Assembly: GCA_019693395.1 (NCBI GenBank)
Contig: JAAMXP010002778.1
Coordinates: 1-23,348, forward strand
DNA from: Ettlia oleoabundans
Taxonomy: Eukaryota > Chlorophyta > Chlorophyceae > Chlamydomonadales
Reading direction: 5' to 3'
Length of the DNA: 23,348 nucleotides
The notes under the pieces were generated by a model, which had not been told where the DNA came from, made no database searches, and worked only from the letters and a program-made list of their open reading frames with translations. Shown piece after piece: positions 1 to 10,129 of this stretch (positions are counted from its first letter, which is position 1; each line of letters begins with the position of its first letter). A program made the translations under genes and the position numbers.

Positions 1-16
1 CCACCCACCCACCCAC

Positions 17-1987
17 CTGCTCCCTCTCCTGCAGCTGCACCTCCAGCAGCGATCCATCAGCCAGCAGCACCAGCGGCTGCTGCACCAAGTGGCGCTGCCA
101 GCAGCAGTGGGCGGTGGGGAGGCGGGTGCCCACACTGCACACCCGACGCAGCTCAAAGCCGCCCCTGCAGCAGCACGTTAATTACAGGAGGGCAAGAATA
201 CTCAGCTGGTGTGTGGTAATCTGCATATATATGTTTGTATGTGGATACTTGAAGTCATGCCTGCCGCACAACTTGCAGGCCACATCAACCGGGCAGCCAT
301 CCAGCCGGACAGTGGGAGAGGACAGCGGGAGACAGCCCTTGAGACAACTGGCAAGCAGTGCGCACCCGTCATCCTCCCAAGCGTCCTCCTCCTCCCCTTC
401 TCCCTCCTCTTCGCTGAACTCCTCCTGGGACCCCTCCTCCTCCTCCGCACCCTCAAACATACTACTGCTGTCCCTTCGCTGCCTCTGCTGCCTGCGCCGC
501 TGCCCCTGTCCTGCCTGCTGCCCATGCTCCCGTTCCTGTTCCCGCTGCTGTGCCTGCTGTGCATGCTGCCCCTGCTGTGCCTGCTGCTTGTCGTCCCCCT
601 TGCCACCAGCCTGCACCAGCTGCATCAGCGTCAGGCTGTGGTCTGCCCTGACAGCCAGCATGGGCAGGTTGGGGTGCCAAGTGCAAGTGTCCCAGCCCGG
701 GGCAGCCCACCTGCAGCGGCAAGCCAGTTACTAGGGGCATATGTTGGCAACTCCCAACTGGAAGCCACCTGTAATAAAACACGGCAGCAGAAGATGCTTC
801 CCAACGCCTTTCGAGGGTTCCAAACCTATTCCAGAGGGTTCCCAAACTGAGTTAAGGGGCGTTCCCCTTACACCGCCTGCTCTGCAGCCCGGCCGCAGGC
901 ACCACTCAAGTTTGCCGCCGTTCAGCACACGAAGACTGGCCGCAAGAATCACACAGACAGAGCCATAGGAAGTAAGAAAGTATAAGAACATGTTTCCCTC
1001 TGTTCCCGTGAAAGTGCGCACCGGTTGATGGCCAGCTGGCGGGCGGGGGCAGGCATTGTGTACTGTCGCAGCGGGTAGCAGAACTGGCTGCCCTCGTACA
1101 GCAGAGGCAGTGGCAGGCGGGCCCAGGTCAGAAGGCTGCGGGTGGGGCCTGCGGGGCTGCAGGGAGTGGAACAAGGAGCAAAGAGGTGAGTGTGTTTAGG
1201 GCAGGGGTGGGGTGGGGGGTGGGCGGGGGGGGCTTGGGCTGGGGTTCCAATTCCGAGGTCTGGTCTGATTGAATTGAGGCCTGCCATCTTTCACCCCCTT
1301 CCCTCCACCAGACAGTGCAGGCAGTGCGCATGAGCCGGAAGCAAAAGAAGCTTGCGTGGGCTGCTTGCTGCCAGGAACAGGTATGCCGTGGTGGCTCTAG
1401 CTTGTTCGCAGGAATCGCTGGAGAGGCAGTTTCAGGCAGGGCACACTCAAGACCATAAAAGGCTGCAGCTGCGCTACAGTTTACATACCAGAAAAGGTGT
1501 AGATCATCTCGCAGGCAGCAGGCTTCCAGGCAATCAAACGGCCCTCCCTCTCCAGCCGTCAGTGGCAGGGTACCCGCCGCAGCAGCAGGTGCAGCGGCAG
1601 AGCCGGCAGCCGCCTGCCCCTGCTCTGCAGCCGCTTGCTGAACCGCCTCTTGTGCCACTAGCTCCGCCGGCACAAATTCGCGGGGCAGTACTCGGGCCAG
1701 GGCCTCCGGCTGCAGCAGTGTGGGGAGGAAAACACTGCATATGCCGCAGTAAACCGATAATGTGGCTGTGGCAGTGGCGCCGACAATGGCAGCCCAATGG
1801 TGCAGTGGCGCTGATCTGAGCAGAATTACTCCCTCATGTAAATTTAGGCAATCAGCGGGTTTGAGCGAAGCAGGATACATTACTGCACCTGGGAGAGGTG
1901 GTAAGGCGTTGGGCGGGGCGGCGGCAAATCGCCAATGGCCTCCAGCGTGCCGCCAATGACGACAGCCGCCAGGTCTGCCCGCAACAT
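17..1987 (-). CDS. Unrecognised multi-exon protein with propeller-like segments, 5' part only (runs off left edge)
   Basis: I assembled five minus-strand exons with consistent phases: 1987-1889, 1709-1489, 1156-1022, 710-249 and 164-17. The start chosen is ATG at 1987, the first Met after an in-frame stop. Donors include TG|GTATGT and CAG|GTGGGT. The acceptor of exon 2 follows a clear pyrimidine tract ending CTGCAG. The start of exon 3 is ambiguous, because an alternative acceptor lies about 20 nt further in. The protein begins MLRADLAAVVIGGTLEAIGD. Exon 4 carries WDTCTWHPNLPMLAVRADHS, then a Gln-rich stretch and a strongly acidic Glu/Asp tract. Exon 5 carries LVLLADGSLLEVQLQ. The WHPNLPMLAV and LLADGSLLEV strings resemble beta-propeller (WD40-like) strands, but that is inference and I do not recognise the family. 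The gene is divergent from the NXD1 gene. The 3' end lies outside the window. Confidence 0.6.
1204..1244 (+). other. G-rich tract inside an intron (possible G-quadruplex)
   Basis: Runs of three to eight G separated by one to four bases fill this stretch of the plus strand. On the coding (minus) strand it is the C-rich tract upstream of the exon-3 acceptor of the leftmost gene, so it may simply be an extended pyrimidine tract. The four closely spaced G-runs satisfy a quadruplex pattern by eye; nothing shows that one forms. Confidence 0.4.
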
Positions 1988-2343
1988 GACAATCTTGACG
2001 ACCGTGCTCTCTTATTTCGAGGGTCTTGGACTGCTGGGGGCACCCTCATGCGGACTGGTGTCGGTGATCAGACCGGCAAACGTCGGGGCAGCTGCCCATG
2101 CCTGCTAGCATTTACGTTTATGTATCAACGCTTATATATGCTTACAACTTCGGCGAAATGCAATGTTTGTGCTATGCGTGCTGCCCAACCCTGGCGCCCG
2201 GATGAGGCATGGCTAAGCTTGCAATGCGCCTTCATCGCCAGTGGGCTCCATCACCCTTCACCACAGTGTACCTTGGACTATACAAATATCCGTTAGCAAT
2301 ATAGAGGCCGAAAGCCAGCGTTAGCCCCACACATTTTGTCAGC
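1988..2343. promoter_or_regulatory. Putative bidirectional promoter between the propeller-like gene and NXD1
   Basis: About 356 bp separate two divergent predicted starts. A palindromic TATATAT lies near 2133-2139 and could serve either direction. The sequence ttttgtcag directly before the NXD1 ATG also looks like a splice acceptor, so NXD1 may have a small upstream exon and this interval may be partly 5' UTR or intron. No other gene is visible here. Confidence 0.35.
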
Positions 2344-5058
2344 ATGGGGTACGGCGAGGCCCCCTGGGAATTTGAGGGCAGGGCTTTGTACCAGCTGTCG
2401 CTTGTGCGGGTTGAGGAGGTGCGTAATGTGTAGCGGCAGGTGGCGGCAATGGCGCCACTAATATTCACTTGCAGTGCCGCTCAGCGCAGCGTCACTTGAA
2501 GCTGGTCATGCTGCTGTTGCAGTATCTGATAGGGATGTCTGCAGTCATTTTGTGGCAACGCGAACTTTGCGACAACAGGCTGTCATTTTGTGGCTCCCTG
2601 ACCTTTTGCCAGCCTGTCGTCGCTGTCACAATCCACACAGCTGTGTTTCTGCCTGCCATTTCCCTCCCTGGTGCATCCCACCAACCCCCCACCCACCCCA
2701 CCACCCACCCGCATGTTCACTCCCCAATCCTCCTATCCATTCAGGCCCGCAAGTACGTACCTCCAGAGCTGCCGCTTGTCAACTTCTTTGGCTGGACGCT
2801 AGGCGGCTTCTACCTTGCACGATACAGCTGTAAGCCCGCTCCCTTTTGTGTTGTTCCACTGGCTGCTCCTGCGCTGTCTGTGCTGGATGGCAGGGCTGCC
2901 TTTTTGCGGAGCCCTGCTGCGGCAGCTGACAGCTCGCCATTTGTGCTCAGCACACCGTATGTTTTAAGTCAGCTGTATCTGGCTGGTGGTGGTGGCCTGG
3001 AGCGGCGGGGAAGGGCACACGGCTGTGCCCCTTGGCAGCCCACCTCATGCAACCGCTGTGCAAAACACACATCGGGGCAGCAGGAGTCGCATGTCCACTT
3101 CCGGAGCACTGCCCTGCTGGCCGACTGCGCCGAAACTTTGATAGTACAGCTTATAGTCCATGTTGACAGGTGCCTCCTGCTTCTGCCCTGCAGCCTCCCC
3201 TGTGGGCGCCTTTGACGAGTGTGTGGCGCTGGCGGGGCTGGCCTGGAACTTTCCGACCTCGTGCGCCTGGGCGGCACGCGTATATGTGAATGACAAGTGC
3301 GGAGGACAGCAAGCCAGGGTCGAGCCTGTGCTGTGCTGTGCTGTGCTGTGCTGTGCTGTGCTGTGCTGAGCACTTTTGTTGTGCTGTGCTGCACTTTGCT
3401 GGGCTCATGCTGGGCGTGCCGGGCTGCCAGGTCTGGTGTGGCTCAACGCAAAACGCTGCAGTCGCTCTCAGCACCCAGGCGCTTGCTTAACACACCTTTG
3501 TCGTAGGCATACTGTCCTTGCCCATAACCACGCTTGCGCCCCCGCCTGAGAGCCCTGCTTCTGCTTTGCTGTGCCCTGCAGGGAGGCTAGGGACCATGGC
3601 ATTTTGTCAGTAGGCCTGCCCTCACGCCTGGCAGCATTCAAGGCACTTCCCTTGCCAACCTTGGGAAGTGGTGGCAGCAGTGCTGGCAGCGTTGACAGCC
3701 GAAAGCAGCAGCAGCAGCAGAAGCAGCACCAGCAGCTGGGCACAAGCTGGTGGGACCTACCACACCGCCCCGAAACCCGCAGCAACGGCAAGGTCAGCAG
3801 CAGCAGCGCACCAACCGCCGCCGATAGCAGCACTGCAGTTGTAGAGGTTAGCAACAGTGAGCGGCGGGGCAGCAAGCGGCGTCCGGGGCGGGGGCTTGCT
3901 TCCCCTGTCTGCCGGATTGAGGTGCCTCGGCTCACACCTGCTTGGGCACCCAAAATCCAAATGTTCCTACCCAGCTTCAGGTGGGATGTGGTTGAACCAC
4001 CTAGTTGCCGCTGCTGCCAGCGCCGCGGTTTGCCAGCCATGCCCATCCCCATGTGTGTGTCAGCCACAGCTGTTTAACGTGCCTGGGTCTGGCGAGGAAT
4101 TCTGCCACACGCTGTGGGGCCCCTTTCTGATGGCGGCACCAATTTACTTCTCCTGCAATACTCACACCCCTCACGCTTTAAACAGCTACCTTCCTTTCAG
4201 TAACCTTTCCTTCGCTTTCTTATCAACTGGCACCTGCCCCTCTTTTTGCAGCGGCGCCACCCCCGACCACCCCTCCCTGGTCAAGTACAGTTTGAAGCTC
4301 ACAGCACACATACGCCCCCTGCGCCCCGCTAGAGTGACCTTCCCCGACCGCCATGAGGTGCGTACTGTGCTTGACAGCCTACGTGGCACATATCCCAGGA
4401 TGCTCCTCCCATAGGCAGGAAAGTCAGTCTGCAGCGCTGGTTATAGGCTAGATCAGATTAACCTAGGCCACATCGACTTGTGTTGGGTGCCGGCCCTTGC
4501 ATGCAACTCTGCCCACCATCTTGCTGCTGGTGTTTCACGTTCACGACTGAACTGCTCGCTTGCGCGTTAGATTATCTTATGTTTACATGTGCAGGACGAG
4601 AAAGAGAGTCCTGAGGTGTTGGATGCCGTGCTCGGGGGTCGCCCGCTGCTCTGCCTAGGTGAGGGCGCCGACTGAAGGTCCTTTGGAGGGGTGCAGGGCC
4701 CTGGGTGTTGGATACTTCCATTGGGTGCACAATAACCTTACTCTGACGCTACACTGTGACTGCTGACCAGCGAGTAAGCATAACTAAGGTGGGTGCTGGC
4801 ACAACGGTGCTGGGTCAATTTGGTTGACGGGTCGGCCATGCTGCCCGTTAACGACAGTCCCCACCCGGGCCTCCGTGCCATCTATGAGCCGTAAATATCA
4901 GTCAACCTGTCAACTATTATTGCCTTTCTGCTTCCCTGCCTGCAGCCTTCGACAACATGCGCATGGAGGTGCAGCCACCGCAGCCATGGCACCCCAGGGG
5001 CGCGGCACCTGGCGGCAAGCGCAGCAACGGCAACGGCCTGCGCCCTGCTGCCGCATGA
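2344..5058 (+). CDS. NXD1: NEOXANTHIN-DEFICIENT 1 homologue (acetoacetate-decarboxylase-like fold protein)
   Basis: The seven exons are 2344-2418, 2745-2829, 3194-3296, 3582-3980, 4252-4357, 4595-4658 and 4946-5058. All use GT-AG with matching phases and give 314 residues. Family hallmarks are in order: YGEAPWEFEGRALYQLSLV near residue 3, FGWTLGGFYLARY near 40, SPVGAFDE near 55, WNFPTSCAWAARVYVN near 70, ARDHGILSVGLPSRL near 90, LPSFSG near 217, then LVKYSLKLTAHIRPLRP, and finally RPLLCLAFDNMRMEVQ. These match the plant protein known from tomato neoxanthin-deficient 1 and its Arabidopsis counterpart. In plants the protein is needed for neoxanthin to accumulate; its biochemical activity is unknown, and it is distinct from the ABA4 neoxanthin synthase. 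An insert of roughly 80 residues (about 116-198), with a poly-Gln run near 130-139 and Ser/Arg-rich sequence, interrupts the middle. The start is the first Met after an in-frame stop at 2302, but a short upstream exon cannot be excluded. Confidence 0.9.
3326..3365. repeat. (CTGTG)8 pentanucleotide microsatellite in NXD1 intron 3
   Basis: Eight perfect CTGTG units lie 30 nt downstream of the exon-3 donor. Read directly from the sequence. Such repeats are prone to length variation. Confidence 0.95.
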
Positions 5059-5174
5059 GCCTGTGTGACCATGATGTCGAGGAAGGCCGGCATCCATGCA
5101 TGCATCACATGTTTGAGTTGCACAAACTGAACGCCATATTCTTTACGCATATCACTGCCATGCGTTTGAGTGGG

Positions 5175-5194
5175 TGTAAACCTGCAAGTTGTAA
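5175..5194 (+). terminator. Two TGTAA polyadenylation motifs of the NXD1 gene
   Basis: TGTAA occurs at 5175-5179 and 5190-5194, about 117 and 132 nt after the NXD1 stop codon. TGTAA is the usual chlorophyte poly(A) signal. The position suggests a 3' UTR of roughly 150 nt. Confidence 0.55.
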
Positions 5195-5295
5195 GTGCAC
5201 GCAAGAATGAAACCTTGTTGCTAAAGTGGCAAACACGAGCAAGCAGATAGATTGGGGAGAAGGGAGGACAGATATCAGCTATGGGACGGGATGCC

Positions 5296-5334
5296 CTGTC
5301 TGTCTGTCTGGCTGTCTGTCTGGCTGGCTGGCTG
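5296..5334. repeat. CTGT/CTGG tetranucleotide repeat between convergent genes
   Basis: About ten tandem units of CTGT or CTGG lie between the convergent 3' ends of NXD1 and the MYND gene, just beyond the MYND stop codon at 5348. Read directly. Confidence 0.85.
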
Positions 5335-5347
5335 CCGCAGTGACCGC

Positions 5348-8300
5348 TTAGTGCTGCTGTGCCTCACGTTCTGCTGGCCGTGCCGCCCCCAGCGCCTTGC
5401 ACACCCGCCGGTGCCCACCCTGCCGCCAGTCGGCATGTGAGCAGGCAGTGCCGCAGTAGAACACTGCCCTGCACGCTGAGCATTTCTGGCTGCCCCTGCC
5501 CTCACCCGCCACAGGGCCCGCCTCTGCGCCCAGGTTGCTGCATGCCAGGTAGGCGCAGCTGCGGGTGGCTGCTGCCCGTGCCATTTCCAGCAGCGCCGCA
5601 GTCTGCTGCTCAGGCAGCTGCCAGTGCGCTTCCAGCCCCTCTGCCAGCTGACTCATCACGGGCAGCAGCTGGGAGGTGTAGCGGCGCTCCACCTCAGCGC
5701 ACACGTCGTGCACATCACTGGGCAGCAGGGGCACTGTTGATGCCAGGCCATGAGCAGCAGCCAGCAGGTCGGGCGGGAATGCTGGCCAGTGGCTGGTGCT
5801 GCGCTGTTGCTTGCAACGCTGCTTGAAGAACCCTCCGCGGTCGTTGTGCTGCTGGCTGATGCTTCTGTGGCAGCTTCCAGCATTGCCGTCAAGGCACCGT
5901 GCAGCTGTCCATGAATCTTCTTCACCTGCAAGCAACGGCAGGACTCAGGGGATGGCATTGCTACATGGGCCAACAGGCTGCCATACTCATGCTCGAGGGC
6001 TATGGCTGCAGACACTTAGCAGTAGTCTGCCACAGCAGTATAAAAGAGCTCATTAAGCGACTTCATATTGCAACCCAAAGATTCCCAAGACAGTGCTGAT
6101 ACTATTAGGATTAAGAAAATCTCCCAGCTCTACCTCGCTCAAGGAGATGTCAGAGCCCAGGGTGGTCTGTGCATGCTGCACTGTGGGGGCATCAGCCAGG
6201 CTGACATGCACCAGCTGTAACAGCACCCCGCTGCTGACCAGAGCAGCAGCAAGGCGGGGAGGCCCAGCAGCCGCGTCCAGCTGAATGCAACACATCTCCT
6301 GCATGTTAGGCATATACCCAGAAGCCGTCATCTGTGCCTGCAAGCAGCAAGTTGAGTGAGAAAGGGTGTTAAACATAATAGCTTGTGCCAAACAGAGCCG
6401 CTGCCAGCCTGGCAGCTGAGCTTGGTGACAAATGCATGGCTGAATAGTTGGGTGCCAAATCATTCTTCCCAACGACAGTCACACACGCACCAGCCTCAGC
6501 AGCTGATTCAAGCCATCCATCAAGGTCTGGATGCTGGCTGTCCCACCACCCAACCAGGGGCTTCCAAGCTTCAGGGCTGTTGCCAGGCCCCTTGTTGATA
6601 TTTCCAGTGCTTCTATCTCGATGTCAGTGTATGCGGAGGCTGAAGAGCTGCTTTCACCACTGTGGTTGGGGCCTTTCACACAGCTGCTTTTCATGCAGCG
6701 CAGGCCTGCGCATGTGGCCTCGGCATGGGCTGCTGCAAGAGCATGCAGCTCACTGCAACGCGGGCAAAAAAAAGGTGGCGTGATGTTGTGTATGAGTTGT
6801 GAGCAACCCTTGACATGCAGAGCTGTCTCTGGAATGGAATGGCAAGCAAAGGAGGCTGGGAAGCAAACACTGCATCGCTCAACATAATGCAAACGCTCCA
6901 GAAATGTGGAAAATTCGCACAAACCAAGAGCGCAAGAGGTTCCAGCAGGGCAACTGCCCGTCTCACCTCTCCGAGAGCATGCTCTTGCATGCGCCATTGC
7001 CACAGGCCACACTGAAGGAGGCGTCAAGGCATGACAGAACATAGGGCCAGCAGGAAAAAATGGGCGGCACACAGACGTGCTGTCGCTGCTCCTCTAACTC
7101 CCGAGGCTCACACGCTCCATCTGCAGCCGCTGCACACCTTGAAGTAGCAGCTGCTGCTGTTGCTGCAGTTCTTGGCTGTCCAGCTGCATGCATAGCAGCG
7201 AAATGCACCAGCCGGCATGCTGTGGAATGTGTCTGAAGCAACAGGCTAACCAGCTGCTTTTGGTCCTGCACAGCTGCCTGCGGTGCGGACAGGTTGAGCG
7301 CCCCAACTGACTTCAGGATATCTGTGGCCATCAGCAGGCAGCCATTGGCCAGCTGTCACCCAGCTGTGGAATGGAGCCAGCAGTGCCCTCCGCCACAATG
7401 TGCACCAGCTGCAGGCCTGCCAGAGCACAGCGGGCCAGCACCTGCATAGCGTGCTCTGCAGAAGCTACATGCTCCGCGCTGTGTTCACCCAACATTAGGA
7501 ACCCCTGCCAGCTGTCGGAGGCATCCCGCCTGCCACCGCAACTCGCCAGGTGCACGAAGGAAGTCAGCTCAAATATGGTTGCCTGCAGCTGAGGTCGAAC
7601 CCCTGCCTCCTTCTTGTCGCCTGCCTCGGCGCCCAGCATCACTCGGCGTGCCAACTGAACCAGAGCTGGCATGAGCTGCACTGCCTGCCGGAGGCAGAAC
7701 TCCACCGGAGGGCTGGACTCACCACCCGGCTGAGATCTGCCTGGCAAAGTCAGTTCAGCTAGGCTGGCCAATGCGGCAATTGCTGCCTCCTGCACTCCCT
7801 TAAAGTGCTCTGCTGCCATATCAGCAGGGGCCCCAGCTGCAAGCTGCTCCACATTTAATCCCACCCACTCAAAGGCCTGAGTGAGCCTGCTCGCATGATG
7901 AGGACCCAGCACCTCTTGCAGGCCCTTGGAAAGGCAGGGTGCTGCAACAAGCACCAGCAGACTCCAGGTCAGGTGCCAGTCTTGGACCCACTCGTGGCCA
8001 TTGCCACTTGCCACGCCCTGGCTGCCGCTGCTGCTTGCATGTGTTTCCTTCCTGCTTTGCTGTTGCTGCTGCAGCTGCAGCTGTTCTGCTAGCAAGTGTG
8101 GCAGTAACTCCGCCATTGCCGCCTGCTGATCTGGCTGTCCAGCTAGCAGAGCCTGATGCTTTTTGAATGCATTCCGGGTAAGTAGGATGGTTGCCACTCT
8201 AACCCAGGAAGGATTCACACCATCCATCAGTTGGCATCCTGCAGCAAAACAGAAGGAACTCCCTCAAACAGCTGTCAAAGTTCTGAGGCAAAAGGCAAAG

Positions 8301-9166
8301 AAGCACAGAAGCACAACACCTGCCCAGGAACGCAGCACTCCACGTTTCAAAGCTTATCAGCAAGCCAAAAGCAACAACAACGCTGGTAATATCTTACCCC
8401 TCACCGAACCAACCTGCAGAGCACACATGCTGTACTGAGGTTGACACCACTGCCAGCCACTGTAGCGACGCCTCAGGGCTGCCCACTGTTGCAGCGAAAG
8501 CAGCCAGAGTGCGCTCCTGGCTCGGCTGGCATAGTATTCCCAACAGATTGTCCACAAGAGTCAGCTGGCCGCATGCCTGCCCCGAAAACTGACGCAACTT
8601 GAAATCCCCTGTTTCACTCGTAAGGTTGGAGACGCCACGCCGCGTTGACCGCTGGGTGCTGGCTGCCTGCAGGAAGCGGCGCAAGGTCCTGCTCCCCGTG
8701 CCAAACACCAGCCGCGCGGATTGCGCGATGCGGCAGGTGTCCGCACATTGTGCCTCTGTTGCTCTGGCAACTACATAGCAGAAATCTATTATCGCCCAAG
8801 CCGTGGTCAGCTGTGGCCAACACACAGGCAGCCCAGTGCCAGCCGCCGCATGCCATGGGCTGTCCAGTGCTGCCAGCGCCTCAGCCAGCGCCACTAGCTT
8901 CCTGCAACGCAGCCCTAAAATCTTTATCCTGTCGTAGTGAAGTTCCGCAGACAAGGGGGCTCGCAATCAGTAACCAAAGCAACTTGCCTGTGAACCCGCA
9001 CTCTGTCAGCCTCACTTCCCGGCGCATTAAGCACAGAAATGGCCCGGTGCCCGGCATGGATGAATGTGACCGCGAGCAGCACAGGGCAGGCGCTTCCAAA
9101 AGCTGGTGAAGCCCCAAAGTAGCGCCGACAGACGTCCAAGGCGCGATTGAGCGTTATAAGCGCCAT
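5348..9166 (-). CDS. Large MYND-type zinc-finger protein (two apparent single-base frameshifts)
   Basis: The minus-strand model is 9166-9016, 8914-8414, 8238-7138, 6752-6491, 6337-6134 and 5925-5348, about 932 residues if two missing bases are allowed. Splice phases agree at every junction. The C-terminus is a MYND finger: CAYLAC, KCSACRAVFYCGTACSHADW, then HRRVC. This gives the expected paired Cys ligands and the final His/Cys. MYND fingers bind proline-rich protein partners. The long helical, Ala/Leu/Gln-rich N-terminal region has no domain I recognise, an arrangement common in algal MYND families. Near 7350-7358 the frame must shift from SIPQLG to LANGCLLMATDILK; a 38-nt intron could also bridge this but seems too short. 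Near 5775-5790 it must shift from the VKKIHGQLHGALTAMLEAA frame to FPPDLLAAAHGLAS. Both fit a one-base deletion. The start at 9166 is the first in-frame ATG; upstream exons are possible. Confidence 0.7.
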
Positions 9167-9393
9167 GATGAGCGCAGATCTCTGCACGCGGGGGAGTGCT
9201 GGGTGGCTTTTACGTATTGCGAGTGCTGCTGCCACCTCAGCCCCGCCGGCGGCGCCACTGGTCCACAGCAGTAAATCATGACTGAAAGCCCGCACATGAA
9301 CATGCACAAATTGTTACATCGGTAAATCAGGGGCGATTAATACTTGATAATCAACAGAGCAGCACCCAACACCATATGAGCTGGGCGCCTGCC

Positions 9394-9640
9394 CTACTTA
9401 CTGCCTTGCGCTGCCGCCAGCGCTTTGCACACACTCCGGTTCCCGCCTGTCCTGAGTCGGCATGCTCGCACGAGAAGGGAATAGCACATACCACTCTGCA
9501 CGGCACGTGAGGTTCTCTCCCAGCTAAACCTTCTGAGTCGAGGAGCCACCCTCAGCACCAATGTGTGCACGCTAGTGAGGCACAGCTGCGGGTGGCTGTC
9601 ACCTGCACCCAGCTCCAGCCACACCTCTGGCTGTCGCTCA
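9394..9640 (-). pseudogene. Decayed MYND zinc-finger C-terminus (remnant of a tandem copy)
   Basis: The minus strand here is clearly related to the end of the intact MYND gene at 5348-5600. One frame reads TATRSCASLACTHWC and then a stop, against AATRSCAYLAC in the intact copy. Another frame ends RSVCKALAAAQ, against RRVCKALGAAR. Nucleotide blocks such as agctgcgggtggctg and gtcggcatg are shared in the same order and spacing. The finger is spread over more than one frame with an internal stop, so it is not functional as read. It lies just upstream of the intact gene on the same strand, as expected after tandem duplication and decay. Confidence 0.75.
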
Positions 9641-10129
9641 GCCCAGCTGCCATACCTGACTTTCTGGCTGTTGGGTCATCACAGACAATAGGGAAGAGGT
9701 ATTTCAAAGGATTTTCACTTACTCTGTACTAAATGTAAAAAGCCAAAACCGAGTCTGTCGCTCTGTTGGTTGTTTGCCACAGCACTACAATGAGAGAGGC
9801 TCAGGCTAACGAGGGAGCCTGCATCATCACAATTGACTATGTGTCCTTAGTGGATGCTGTATACCTGGCATCAGGGCGCAGAGTTGACGTTGACCAAGGC
9901 AGGAAGGCAGGAACTACTTGCAAGAACCAGTAAACCAGCAAAAACGCACAAGTGGGTGATGGAAACAACAGACTGGCCAACAGGCCGTGGAACCATATTG
10001 GTGCAAATCAGCATGGTGCACCCATAGTGACCGGCGCTGCACGCAGGCGCTGAACCCGGCAGCATGGCAGCAAGCAACTGGCTGCCATGTTTTTCTCCAA
10101 AACCGCAAAGCGCCCGTCAGACACACTCC
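9641..10129. other. Intergenic stretch, no gene seen
   Basis: The 489 bases between the MYND remnant and the stop codon of the ankyrin/U-box gene hold only short open frames with no recognisable content. They presumably include the 3' UTR of the ankyrin/U-box gene. I found no TGTAA on the minus strand. Confidence 0.5.

Noticed and set aside
114..850. Two long plus-strand open frames at the left end
   Set aside because: They are antisense to the acidic and Gln-rich exon of the minus-strand gene, and their Ser/Cys/Leu runs come from CTG/CAG repeats.
2469..3215. A 248-codon plus-strand open frame starting at 2469
   Set aside because: It reads through NXD1 introns and contains only one true exon (2745-2829); the spliced model with conserved NXD1 blocks is better.
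4060..4190. Possible extra NXD1 exon reading GPFLMAAPIYFSC
   Set aside because: Joining 3980 directly to 4252 gives LPSFSG followed by the conserved LVKYS block, with correct phase and no extra exon.
7080..7200. A third frameshift in the MYND gene, suggested by a Gln-rich frame reading MQLDSQELQQQQQLLLQG
   Set aside because: The other frame ends in a donor (AAG|GTGTGC at 7138) whose phase matches the next exon at 6752, so no correction is needed there.
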